DNA of 64,000 nucleotides. It comes from Butyrivibrio sp. VCD2006. Lineage in GTDB: Bacteria; Bacillota; Clostridia; Lachnospirales; Lachnospiraceae. The stretch spans positions 1-64,000 of the forward strand of contig NZ_AUIX01000003.1 in the NCBI RefSeq assembly GCF_000423925.1, given 5' to 3'. Below, piece after piece: positions 1 through 7,007 of this stretch. Position 1 is the stretch's first letter; every line of letters begins with the position of its first letter. Under the pieces are notes generated by a model, which saw only the letters and a list, made by a program, of their open reading frames with translations, did not search any database and was not told the origin of the DNA. The translations under genes and the position numbers were made by a program.

Positions 1-210
1 ATATATGATCTTGGTGACAAGTATGGGACTGAAGAAATCTTTGATTTCATCAGAGATTTCAGAGTAGCTCAAATATCCGAAAGGAAATATATAAACCTTA
101 CAAGGAATTCTGAGTTTATTAATGCTCTGGCGTCAGAAACAAGTCTTCCATTGACATCATATTTTCTTAATAACGAAGAAATAAAAAAAGTACTAAACCA
201 CAGATTTTAA
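1..210 (+). CDS. C-terminal fragment of an unrecognised protein
   Basis: The window opens inside an open frame that runs in frame 1 to a TAA at 208-210, giving 69 residues ending NHRF. The fragment is mixed charged and hydrophobic, with no membrane segment and no motif I recognise. A hairpin terminator overlaps its last codons, which supports a real plus-strand gene ending here. The start and most of the protein lie outside the window, so no function is offered. Confidence 0.6.
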   Translation: MYDLGDKYGTEEIFDFIRDFRVAQISERKYINLTRNSEFINALASETSLPLTSYFLNNEEIKKVLNHRF

Positions 211-236
211 CATGTGGTTTAGCACTATAATTTTGC
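189..236 (+). terminator. Rho-independent terminator of the first partial gene
   Basis: A 14-bp stem (189-202 with 213-226, one A-C mismatch) with a 10-base loop is followed by ATAATTTTGC. The left arm overlaps the end of the partial gene, including its last codons. Confidence 0.65.
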
Positions 237-283
237 TTCAACTCCGAAAGACAGGTATCAGATGTATCATATTTGATAATCAG

Positions 284-350
284 GAAAAAAAATACCGCCA
301 AAAGTAGGTAATTTTGAAAAAAATTTTCGCATACTTACTTTTGCGGTATT
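284..350 (-). terminator. Terminator of the nspC transcript
   Basis: A long stem pairs 291-310 with 332-350, with one bulge and one non-canonical pair. Read on the minus strand it is followed by a run of eight T. It lies 28 bases past the stop of the carboxynorspermidine decarboxylase gene. The A-rich side could also serve the plus strand. Confidence 0.75.
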
Positions 351-377
351 TTAAATATATTAATACTTCATATAGAT

Positions 378-1562
378 TTATAATCTCATTTTAAAATCAT
401 TGTAGCCAAAGGTTTTGACTACTTCACATTTTCCATCCACGCGGCGAATTGCTATATCTGGAAGCGGCATACCGTTGAAGGTATTATTCTTTACCATACT
501 GTAGATAGCCATATCCTCAAATGTGAGTCTGTCTCCTATTTTAATTTCCTTAGCAAAGCTGTAATCACCTATCACATCTCCTGCAAGGCAGGTTCTGGAT
601 GATAATCTGTAGTTATATGCTTTTTCATTTAGCTCGCCGCTATCCTTAAGTGGCGGTCTGTAGGGCATCTCCAGAACATCCGGCATATGACAGGCTGCAG
701 AAGTGTCGAGAATAAGCACCGGTAATCTGTCGGTTTTCACTATATCCATTACCGTTGTTATGAGATATCCGGCATCCAGTGCGATTGCTTCTCCAGGTTC
801 CAGATAAACCTCAACAGCGTATGTATCTTTGATATATTTTATAAGCTTTATTAGACCTTCCCTGTCATAGTCAGGCTTAGTAATATGATGCCCACCGCCA
901 AGATTTATCCATTTTAAAGCTGATTTATTTTCATGATCATTCTTATCCGGAAGGAATCTTTCGAACTTTTTCTCAAAGAATTCAAAGGTTTCCTTTAATG
1001 GTTCAAAGCCCTGTTCACAGAGAGTATGAAAATGAATTCCCTCAACGCCTTCGGGAAGCCTATCCGGCATGTCACATAATCTAATACCAAGTCTTGATCC
1101 TGGAGCACAGGGATCGTAGATCTCATGACCATCCTGCGTAGAGAATTCAGGATTTACCCTAAGACCTACAGATAGCTGACCTTTTGATACAGCCTTCTCC
1201 CATGTATGTCTATGATGCTCAAGCTGATTAAGTGAATTAAAAACTATATGATCTGCAATTTCACACAGCTCTATCATCTCTTCATCATGAAAAGCAGGCT
1301 CAAAAACGTGTACTTCCGGCTTATTTGAAGCTTCATTTTTTCTATGGAACTCTTCATATGCAAGTTTTGCCTCGTACAATCCTGATGCAGTAGTACCCAA
1401 AAGATACTCAGCAATTAGTGGATATGTGCTGTATGCTGAAAAAGCTTTCTGAGCAAGTAAAATGCGTGCTCCTGATCTGTCCTGTACACTTTTTAAAATT
1501 TCACAGTTCTCCCGCAGTTTCTTTTCATCTATCACGTAAACAGGTGTTTTTAAGTTGTTCAT
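378..1562 (-). CDS. nspC: Carboxynorspermidine (carboxyspermidine) decarboxylase
   Basis: This PLP enzyme of the alanine-racemase fold removes the carboxylate from carboxynorspermidine or carboxyspermidine, the last step of the SpeD-independent route to triamines. The N-terminal TPVYVID segment and the PLP lysine in LLAQKAFSAY (about K39) are typical. So are the His-rich barrel motif GGGHH (about residue 223) and the C-terminal DTSAACHMPDV segment, which supplies the cysteine and aspartate of the partner active site. At 394 residues it has the usual family length. It lies 32 bases downstream of tcdA and ends before a strong terminator. The matching synthase sits 1.4 kb away beyond cheY. The real substrate, nor- or homo-form, cannot be told from sequence alone. 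Confidence 0.92.
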   Translation of the reverse strand: MNNLKTPVYVIDEKKLRENCEILKSVQDRSGARILLAQKAFSAYSTYPLIAEYLLGTTASGLYEAKLAYEEFHRKNEASNKPEVHVFEPAFHDEEMIELCEIADHIVFNSLNQLEHHRHTWEKAVSKGQLSVGLRVNPEFSTQDGHEIYDPCAPGSRLGIRLCDMPDRLPEGVEGIHFHTLCEQGFEPLKETFEFFEKKFERFLPDKNDHENKSALKWINLGGGHHITKPDYDREGLIKLIKYIKDTYAVEVYLEPGEAIALDAGYLITTVMDIVKTDRLPVLILDTSAACHMPDVLEMPYRPPLKDSGELNEKAYNYRLSSRTCLAGDVIGDYSFAKEIKIGDRLTFEDMAIYSMVKNNTFNGMPLPDIAIRRVDGKCEVVKTFGYNDFKMRL

Positions 1563-1594
1563 TTTATGTATTCCTCATTAACTAAAAGATTAAA

Positions 1595-2311
1595 TTATTC
1601 AGCGATCAAATCACGTACAACTTCGCTGGCAATAACAAGACCGCAGGCAGCAGGTGTAAATGCTGTACTTCCGGGTGTTGATCTTCGTGAAGAATCACCT
1701 GAAGTATTTACCATATTGTCATTTTTTATTGGTTCCTCCTCAGAGTAAACCACTTTCAGTTCATCGATATTTCTTTTTTTCAGTTCTCTTCGCATTACTC
1801 TGCACAAAGGGCAGACCTTAGTATCATAAATATCAGCTACGCTGAACTTTGAAGGATCAAGCTTATTACCTGCACCCATGGCACTAATTACAGGAATGCC
1901 TATTTCCTTCGCTCTCATTATGATTTCAATTTTGGCGGTTACTGTATCAACAGCGTCAACAATGTAGTCATACTGGCTAAAATCGAAGTCATCCGCATTC
2001 TCGGGAAGATAAAAGCATCGGTGAACATTAACTGACACCTCCGGATTTATATCAAGCATTCTATCCCTCATAACATCCACTTTATATTTATCAATTGTGC
2101 TGTGAAGAGCTATTATCTGCCTGTTAAGATTACTTGTTGCAACTGTGTCGCTGTCAACAATATCAAATGTACCTATTCCGCTTCTAACTAAAGCTTCACA
2201 TACATATCCTCCAACGCCGCCAACACCAAAAATGGCAACTCGTGATTTCTTAAGTTTTTCTACTGCAGCTTCTCCTATCAAAAGCTCAGTTCTCGAGAAT
2301 TGTTCTTCCAT
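1595..2311 (-). CDS. tcdA: tRNA threonylcarbamoyladenosine dehydratase, ThiF/E1-like
   Basis: This cytoplasmic ATP-dependent enzyme cyclises the t6A base at position 37 of ANN-decoding tRNAs to ct6A. It has the E1-like nucleotide-binding motif GVGGVGG (about residues 29-35), the SNLNRQ segment (about 60-65) and the DAVD motif. A CPLC pair near residue 168 is in the place of the family cysteine region. At 238 residues it has the usual TcdA length. The start at 2311 follows a purine-rich but weak ribosome site. It is the first gene of the tcdA-nspC pair and is divergent from cheY. The link to polyamines is positional only. Confidence 0.88.
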   Translation of the reverse strand: MEEQFSRTELLIGEAAVEKLKKSRVAIFGVGGVGGYVCEALVRSGIGTFDIVDSDTVATSNLNRQIIALHSTIDKYKVDVMRDRMLDINPEVSVNVHRCFYLPENADDFDFSQYDYIVDAVDTVTAKIEIIMRAKEIGIPVISAMGAGNKLDPSKFSVADIYDTKVCPLCRVMRRELKKRNIDELKVVYSEEEPIKNDNMVNTSGDSSRRSTPGSTAFTPAACGLVIASEVVRDLIAE

Positions 2312-2462
2312 ATTCCAGTTCTTTCTTCATAATTGATTTTATTTTTTATTTATAGAATTGTAAGTCTTTTTTATTGGATATTGCCCAAATTTATTGTCAT
2401 AATATTTATGTGAAATAGTTTTTAATACTAAAACAATAAAGAATTCCTATGCGGGGGTTATT

Positions 2463-2828
2463 ATGCGTAAACGAATCCTTATAGCAGATGATACTACATT
2501 TATGAGAGAAATGCTAAAGTCAGCTTTGGACAAAGAAAAATATGAAATTGTAGGTGAGGCTACAACAGGAAAACAGGCTGTAGATCAGTTCAAGGAGAAA
2601 AAGCCTGATCTTCTCATACTTGACATTAATATGCCGGTTATGAACGGTATAGATGCGCTTACAGAAGTAATTGAATTTGATCCGAAAGCTAATGTCATCA
2701 TGTGCTCTGATCAGAAACAAGAACCGATGATCGTGCTTGCCCTAAAAAGGGGAGCAAAGGATTTTGTAGTTAAGCCTTTCATGGCAAGTGATGTTGTCAG
2801 AGCCCTGGCAAAGGTTTTCAAAGAATAA
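2463..2828 (+). CDS. cheY: CheY-like single-domain response regulator
   Basis: This is a stand-alone receiver domain of 121 residues with no output domain, as in the chemotaxis regulator that binds the flagellar switch. The acidic pocket D9-D10, the phosphoacceptor D54 in LDINMP, the switch S82 and K104 in VVKPF are all present. The segment after the switch residue reads CSDQKQEP. Clostridial CheY usually has Ala plus a Gly-Gln stretch there, so the acidic D83 is unusual. The gene has its own GGGGG-type ribosome site and a downstream bidirectional terminator. It stands alone on the plus strand inside a minus-strand polyamine region, away from any che operon in view. It may serve another two-component pathway. 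Confidence 0.85.
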   Translation: MRKRILIADDTTFMREMLKSALDKEKYEIVGEATTGKQAVDQFKEKKPDLLILDINMPVMNGIDALTEVIEFDPKANVIMCSDQKQEPMIVLALKRGAKDFVVKPFMASDVVRALAKVFKE

Positions 2829-2870
2829 TTCTTTCCAGAACATAATTAAATCCTTAATTATATTTATATA

Positions 2871-2909
2871 AAAACAGAGAGTTGGTAATTTTACCACTCT
2901 CTGTTTTTC
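2871..2909. terminator. Bidirectional terminator between convergent genes
   Basis: The arms AAAACAGAGAG and CTCTCTGTTTT form a stem of about 16 bp between cheY (plus) and the carboxynorspermidine synthase gene (minus). A-rich and T-rich flanks allow use in both directions. Confidence 0.8.
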
Positions 2910-2919
2910 TATGTCATAT

Positions 2920-4182
2920 TCAGTCGATCAGAGTAGGATTCTCTTCCACAACCCAAGGAAGTCCATACTCATTAAGCATCTCCATATATGGATCGGGATC
3001 GAACTCATCTGTAGTAAATACTCCGGGCTTCTTCCACTGTCCTGTTACAACAAGAGCTGTTCCTATCATTGCAGGAACACCGGTTGTATAGCTTATTGCC
3101 TGACTTCCAAGCTCTTTATAGCATTCCTGATGATCACATACATTATAAATGTATATTGTTCTCTCTTTACCATCCTTGATTCCGCGGAAAATACATCCAA
3201 TATTGGTTTTTCCTACAGTTCTGGGGCCAAGGCTTGCGGGATCCGGAAGCAGAGCCTTTAAGAACTGAATGGGAACAATCTCTCTTCCCTCAAACATTAC
3301 AGGGCTTGTTGAGAGCATTCCAACATCTTCAAGACATCTCATATGATCAAGATAGCTCTGGCCGAAGGTCATAAAGAAACGAATTCTCTTTACCTCAGGG
3401 AAATTTCTGCCAAGAGCTTCGATTTCCTCGTGATGAAGAAGGTACATATCCTTCTTACCTACCTGCGCAAAATCGTACTCTCTCTTGATTTCCATGGGCT
3501 TTGTCTCAACCCAGTGTCCATCCTCCCAATAGCTTCCGTTTGCAGAAACCTCACGAAGATTGATTTCAGGATTAAAATTGGTTGCAAAAGCATAACCATG
3601 ATCGCCACCATTACAATCCATGATATCTATGTAATGAATTTCATCAAAATAGTGCTTTTTAGCATAGGCTGTAAATACGGATGTTACTCCGGGATCAAAG
3701 CCTGTTCCAAGAAGAGCGGTAAGTCCTGCTTCCTTGAATTTATCGAAATAAGCCCACTGCCAACTGTAATCAAAGTATGCAGTAAAGCCCTTCTCCTTAC
3801 AGCGCTTCTCATAAATTTTTCTCCATTCGGGATCATCTGTATCCTCAGGCTCATAGTTAGCTGTATCGATGTAATCTACCTTGCACTCAAGACAAGCATC
3901 CATGATAGTGAGGTCCTGATAAGGAAGTGCCACATTCAAAACAGCATCCGGCTTATAATTCTCAATTACTCTTTTGATGTCTGCAACATCATCAGCATTT
4001 ACAGTATCAGTAGTGATTTTAACGGTAGTTCCGGCCTTCTCAAGCTTTTCCTTAAGTGCATCACACTTGCTTACTGTTCGCGATGCTATGCACATCTCTG
4101 TGAAAACCTTATTGTTCTGTGCACACTTCTGAATTGCAACCTGTGCTACGCCACCGCAGCCAATTACTAATAATCTGCTCAT
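2920..4182 (-). CDS. Carboxy(nor)spermidine synthase, saccharopine dehydrogenase family
   Basis: This 420-residue member of the saccharopine dehydrogenase (LYS9) family has an N-terminal Rossmann motif VIGCGGVAQ and the family segment LGTGFDPGVTSVF (about residue 178). In polyamine clusters this family condenses aspartate semialdehyde with a diamine to give carboxynorspermidine or carboxyspermidine. The product is then decarboxylated by NspC, which is encoded 1.4 kb downstream. The gene follows speE after a 296-base gap filled by a palindromic repeat element. Its ribosome site GGAGG lies between that element and the ATG at 4182. A role as true saccharopine dehydrogenase is less likely, given the neighbours. 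Confidence 0.88.
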   Translation of the reverse strand: MSRLLVIGCGGVAQVAIQKCAQNNKVFTEMCIASRTVSKCDALKEKLEKAGTTVKITTDTVNADDVADIKRVIENYKPDAVLNVALPYQDLTIMDACLECKVDYIDTANYEPEDTDDPEWRKIYEKRCKEKGFTAYFDYSWQWAYFDKFKEAGLTALLGTGFDPGVTSVFTAYAKKHYFDEIHYIDIMDCNGGDHGYAFATNFNPEINLREVSANGSYWEDGHWVETKPMEIKREYDFAQVGKKDMYLLHHEEIEALGRNFPEVKRIRFFMTFGQSYLDHMRCLEDVGMLSTSPVMFEGREIVPIQFLKALLPDPASLGPRTVGKTNIGCIFRGIKDGKERTIYIYNVCDHQECYKELGSQAISYTTGVPAMIGTALVVTGQWKKPGVFTTDEFDPDPYMEMLNEYGLPWVVEENPTLID

Positions 4183-4197
4183 TTTTTATCCTCCTTT

Positions 4198-4480
4198 AAC
4201 CCTCATCCGTCAGCTTCGCTGACACCTTCCCCCTAAGGGGGAAGGCTTTAATATACTTGACTTCCCCCAGAGAAGGAAGACTTTAATTTACTTGCCTTCC
4301 CCCAGAGAAGGAAGACTTTAATTTACTTGCCTTCCCCCAAGAGAAGGAAGACTTTAATTTTCTTGCCTTCCCCCAGAGAAGGAAGACTTTAATTTTCTTG
4401 CCTTCCCCCAGAGAAGGAAGACTTTAATTTACTTGCCTTCCCCCTCTGGGGGAAGGTGCCCGAAGGGCGGATGAGGGGTT
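4198..4480. repeat. Nested palindromic repeat element, copy 1, with internal tandem repeats
   Basis: Terminal inverted repeats of about 12 bp (AACCCTCATCCG at 4198 and CGGATGAGGGGTT ending at 4480) bracket paired hairpins. On the left are GTCAGCTTCGCTGAC and CCTTCCCCCTAAGGGGGAAGG. On the right are CCTTCCCCCTCTGGGGGAAGG and GCCCGAAGGGC. Between them, from 4241, are six near-identical units of 35-36 bp starting GAAGACTTTAATTTACTTGC. The left end sits 15 bases upstream of the carboxynorspermidine synthase start. The right end overlaps the speE stop codon. Related copies are at 37990 and 11261. It has no coding capacity, so it looks like a MITE- or REP-like element. Confidence 0.9.
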
Positions 4481-5351
4481 ACCTCGACATTGCTTCTTCT
4501 TCCTGCAACAAATCCTCAACATACTTAGGAAGCATAAATGCTCCTTTGTGAAGGTGTGTTGTATAATACCAGGTTTTTATATTTCTCTCATCCCATCTGT
4601 CAGGATTAAAGTCCTTAAGCGGGTGATATTTCTTACTTGCAAATCCAAAGAGCCAATAACCGGCAGGACATGTAGGAATATGTGCCTGGTAAACTCTGTT
4701 TATAGGGAAAACCCTATAAGCCTTACGATGCATTGCTCTGCAGCTCTCTTCGTCCTCATCGTAGAAAGGACTACCATGCTGGTAAACCATGATTCCGTCA
4801 TCATGAAGGGCCTTGTAGCAGCTGCCATAAAATTCCTTAGTGAAAAGTCCGGCCTCGTGTCCTAAAGGCTCAGTAACATCATTGATTATGAGGTCATACA
4901 TATCATCACATTTACGGAGATATTTAAGTCCGTCCTGATAATAAATATGAACTCTGTCATCATCAAGACCACATGCATTGTCCGGAAAATACTGTTTGCA
5001 GACTTCCACAAACATGCTATCCGGCTCTACTACATCAATAACCTTAATCTCATCATAGTGGCTTAGCTCTCTGGCAACACCGCCATCGCCACCGCCAAGG
5101 ACAAGTACTCTTTGTACCTTGGGATGAACAGCCATGGGAACATGAACTATCATCTCATCATATGTGAACTCATCCTTCTCGGAAAATATAATATTACCGT
5201 CTGAAGCAAGAAATTTACCAAACTCAGGAGAATCAAAAACATCAATCCTCTGAAACTCACTTGACCCTGAAAACAACTGCTTAGAAAGACGAATGCTTAT
5301 CTTAACATTCTTGGTGTGCATATCACTGAACCAATAATCCATTTCAGCCAT
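4479..5351 (-). CDS. speE: Spermidine synthase-like aminopropyltransferase
   Basis: This 290-residue cytoplasmic enzyme has the SpeE fold: an N-terminal beta domain and a Rossmann domain with GGGDGG near residue 90. It would move the aminopropyl group from decarboxylated SAM to a diamine. Three normally strict positions differ. The YHEM motif is YDEM, the DSTDP active-site loop is DVTEP, and the Gln of the LDG-Q segment is Ile (SDGNII). These lie in the substrate pocket, so the acceptor may not be putrescine. No speD is visible in the window. It lies 42 bases after the decarboxylase gene and its stop overlaps the end of repeat copy 1. Confidence 0.82.
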   Translation of the reverse strand: MAEMDYWFSDMHTKNVKISIRLSKQLFSGSSEFQRIDVFDSPEFGKFLASDGNIIFSEKDEFTYDEMIVHVPMAVHPKVQRVLVLGGGDGGVARELSHYDEIKVIDVVEPDSMFVEVCKQYFPDNACGLDDDRVHIYYQDGLKYLRKCDDMYDLIINDVTEPLGHEAGLFTKEFYGSCYKALHDDGIMVYQHGSPFYDEDEESCRAMHRKAYRVFPINRVYQAHIPTCPAGYWLFGFASKKYHPLKDFNPDRWDERNIKTWYYTTHLHKGAFMLPKYVEDLLQEEEAMSR

Positions 5352-5393
5352 ATCAAACCTCCTATTTTCAGATGGCTAATCCGCCATAATAAT

Positions 5394-6842
5394 TTATTTA
5401 AGTACCTGAAGCTCTGATATATCCTCACTTTCAGGGCCCTGCATGGAGCAGCCCTTTTCCTTGGCTGTCTGGATATAATCAAGTATCTCTTTGGTAACTA
5501 CTTCACCTGGAGAAATAATCGGTATTCCCGGAGGATAGCACATTACGGATTCAGCAGATATTCTTCCTACTGTTTCAATAATAGGAAGTGATTCCTTCTC
5601 GGCATAAAAAGCTTCCTGCGGCGTAGCTTTAACTATAGGAGTCACATATTCTGCTGAGAAAAAGCTCTGCTCAGGCTTTGCATAAAGTCTTCTGATATCT
5701 GCAAGAGCACCTGCAAGTCTCTCTATATCCTGAAGTCTGTCACCTATTGAAATATATGCCATGACATTTGACAGGTCCCCGAACTCCATCTGAATATCAT
5801 ATTCATCTCTTAAAAGATCATATACTTCTATTCCGGTGAGTCCTACACCTCTTACATTGACAACAAGCTTCGTCTCATCAAAATCGTAAATGCTACCGCC
5901 ATTAATAAGTTCATGTCCGTATGCATAGTAACCGGGAATCTCATTTATCTCTTCTCTGGCATACTTGGCCATTCCTGTGACCTTCTCAAAGCTGTCTTTT
6001 CCGTGAAGAGCAAGATTCCTTCTGGAGATATCAAGGCTTGCTATAAGCAGATAGCTTGCACTTGTAGTCTGAGTCAGATTAACAATTCTGCTGATATATC
6101 CTATATTAGCATTTTTACCACAAAGCAGGATGGAGCTTTGTGTAAGGCTTCCACCTGATTTATGCATACTGATTGCAGCCATATCCGCTCCGGCCTTCAT
6201 GCCGCAAAGGGGCAAATTGGGTCCGAAATACAGATGCGTACCATGAGCCTCATCAACCAAAGCCTTCATTCCATTCGCATGGGCAAGATCGACTATTGCC
6301 TGCAGATTTGAACAAATTCCATAATACGAAGGATTATTTATTAAAATTGCCTTCGCATCAGGATTCTCTTTTATAGCGGCTTCAACATCCGAAAGCTCCA
6401 TGCCAAGTGGTATTCCAAGCTTTGTATCAACCTTAGGATCAATATATACAGGAACAGCTCCGCAAAGAATAAGAGCATTTATAGCACTTTTATGGACATT
6501 TCTTGGCATAATGATCTTCTCACCGTGCTTAACCGATGACAAAACCATAGCCTGAACGGCACTGGTAGTACCATTGACCATTAAAAACGCATGCTCGGCA
6601 CCAAAGGCATCAGCCGTAAGTTCCTCCGCTTCCTTAATAACAGATACCGGATGACACAAATTATCAAGCGGCTTCATGGAATTAACATCTATTCCGACAC
6701 ATTGCTCCCCAAGAAAACGCACTAGTTCTGCATTTCCGCGTCCTCTCTTATGTCCGGGCACGTCAAAGGGCACAACTCTTTGTTTTCTAAATCTTTCAAG
6801 CGCCTCATAAACCGGCGCCTTTCTCTGACGATCCAGATCCAA
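5394..6842 (-). CDS. Orn/Lys/Arg decarboxylase, fold I (probably arginine or lysine type)
   Basis: This 482-residue PLP enzyme of the short Gram-positive Orn/Lys/Arg decarboxylase class has the N-terminal DVPGHKRGRG motif, DEAH at 197-200 and the PLP lysine K228 in SMHKSGG. The late YPPGIP motif is also present. It supplies the diamine or agmatine that starts polyamine synthesis. Firmicute homologues called SpeA are often arginine decarboxylases, while others act on lysine, and sequence by eye cannot decide. It is the first gene of the speE / carboxynorspermidine synthase unit. Upstream lie a hairpin and a weak promoter-like pair. Confidence 0.88.
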   Translation of the reverse strand: MDLDRQRKAPVYEALERFRKQRVVPFDVPGHKRGRGNAELVRFLGEQCVGIDVNSMKPLDNLCHPVSVIKEAEELTADAFGAEHAFLMVNGTTSAVQAMVLSSVKHGEKIIMPRNVHKSAINALILCGAVPVYIDPKVDTKLGIPLGMELSDVEAAIKENPDAKAILINNPSYYGICSNLQAIVDLAHANGMKALVDEAHGTHLYFGPNLPLCGMKAGADMAAISMHKSGGSLTQSSILLCGKNANIGYISRIVNLTQTTSASYLLIASLDISRRNLALHGKDSFEKVTGMAKYAREEINEIPGYYAYGHELINGGSIYDFDETKLVVNVRGVGLTGIEVYDLLRDEYDIQMEFGDLSNVMAYISIGDRLQDIERLAGALADIRRLYAKPEQSFFSAEYVTPIVKATPQEAFYAEKESLPIIETVGRISAESVMCYPPGIPIISPGEVVTKEILDYIQTAKEKGCSMQGPESEDISELQVLK

Positions 6843-6873
6843 TTATCCATCCTCCGAATAAATATATAATGAT

Positions 6874-6909
6874 AATAAAAGGGTGGTATGCTCATTCAGC
6901 ATACTACCC
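6874..6909 (-). terminator. Hairpin with T tract between the HlyD-type gene and the decarboxylase gene
   Basis: A 12-bp stem (6881-6892 with 6898-6909, GGGTGGTATGCT type, loop CATTC) is followed on the minus strand by TTTTATTATC. It lies about 100 bases past the HlyD-type gene stop and 32 bases before the decarboxylase start. It could be the terminator of the former or a leader attenuator of the latter. Confidence 0.7.
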
Positions 6910-7007
6910 TCTTTTCCATGCTTTTCAGGCACAATTATCTTATCATTAATGGGGGCAAAGTCAAGCAAAACACCACATGTATTTGCAACACTTTTTAAGC
7001 CCAAAAC

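Noticed and set aside
3343..4170. Plus-strand frame of 275 codons antisense to the carboxynorspermidine synthase gene
   Set aside because: It has no ribosome site and a Cys/Ile-rich shadow composition, and lies fully inside a clear enzyme gene on the other strand.
4241..4440. CRISPR array suggested by regular 35-bp periodicity
   Set aside because: The whole unit repeats, with no variable spacers, and no cas genes are near. It is a tandem repeat inside a palindromic element.
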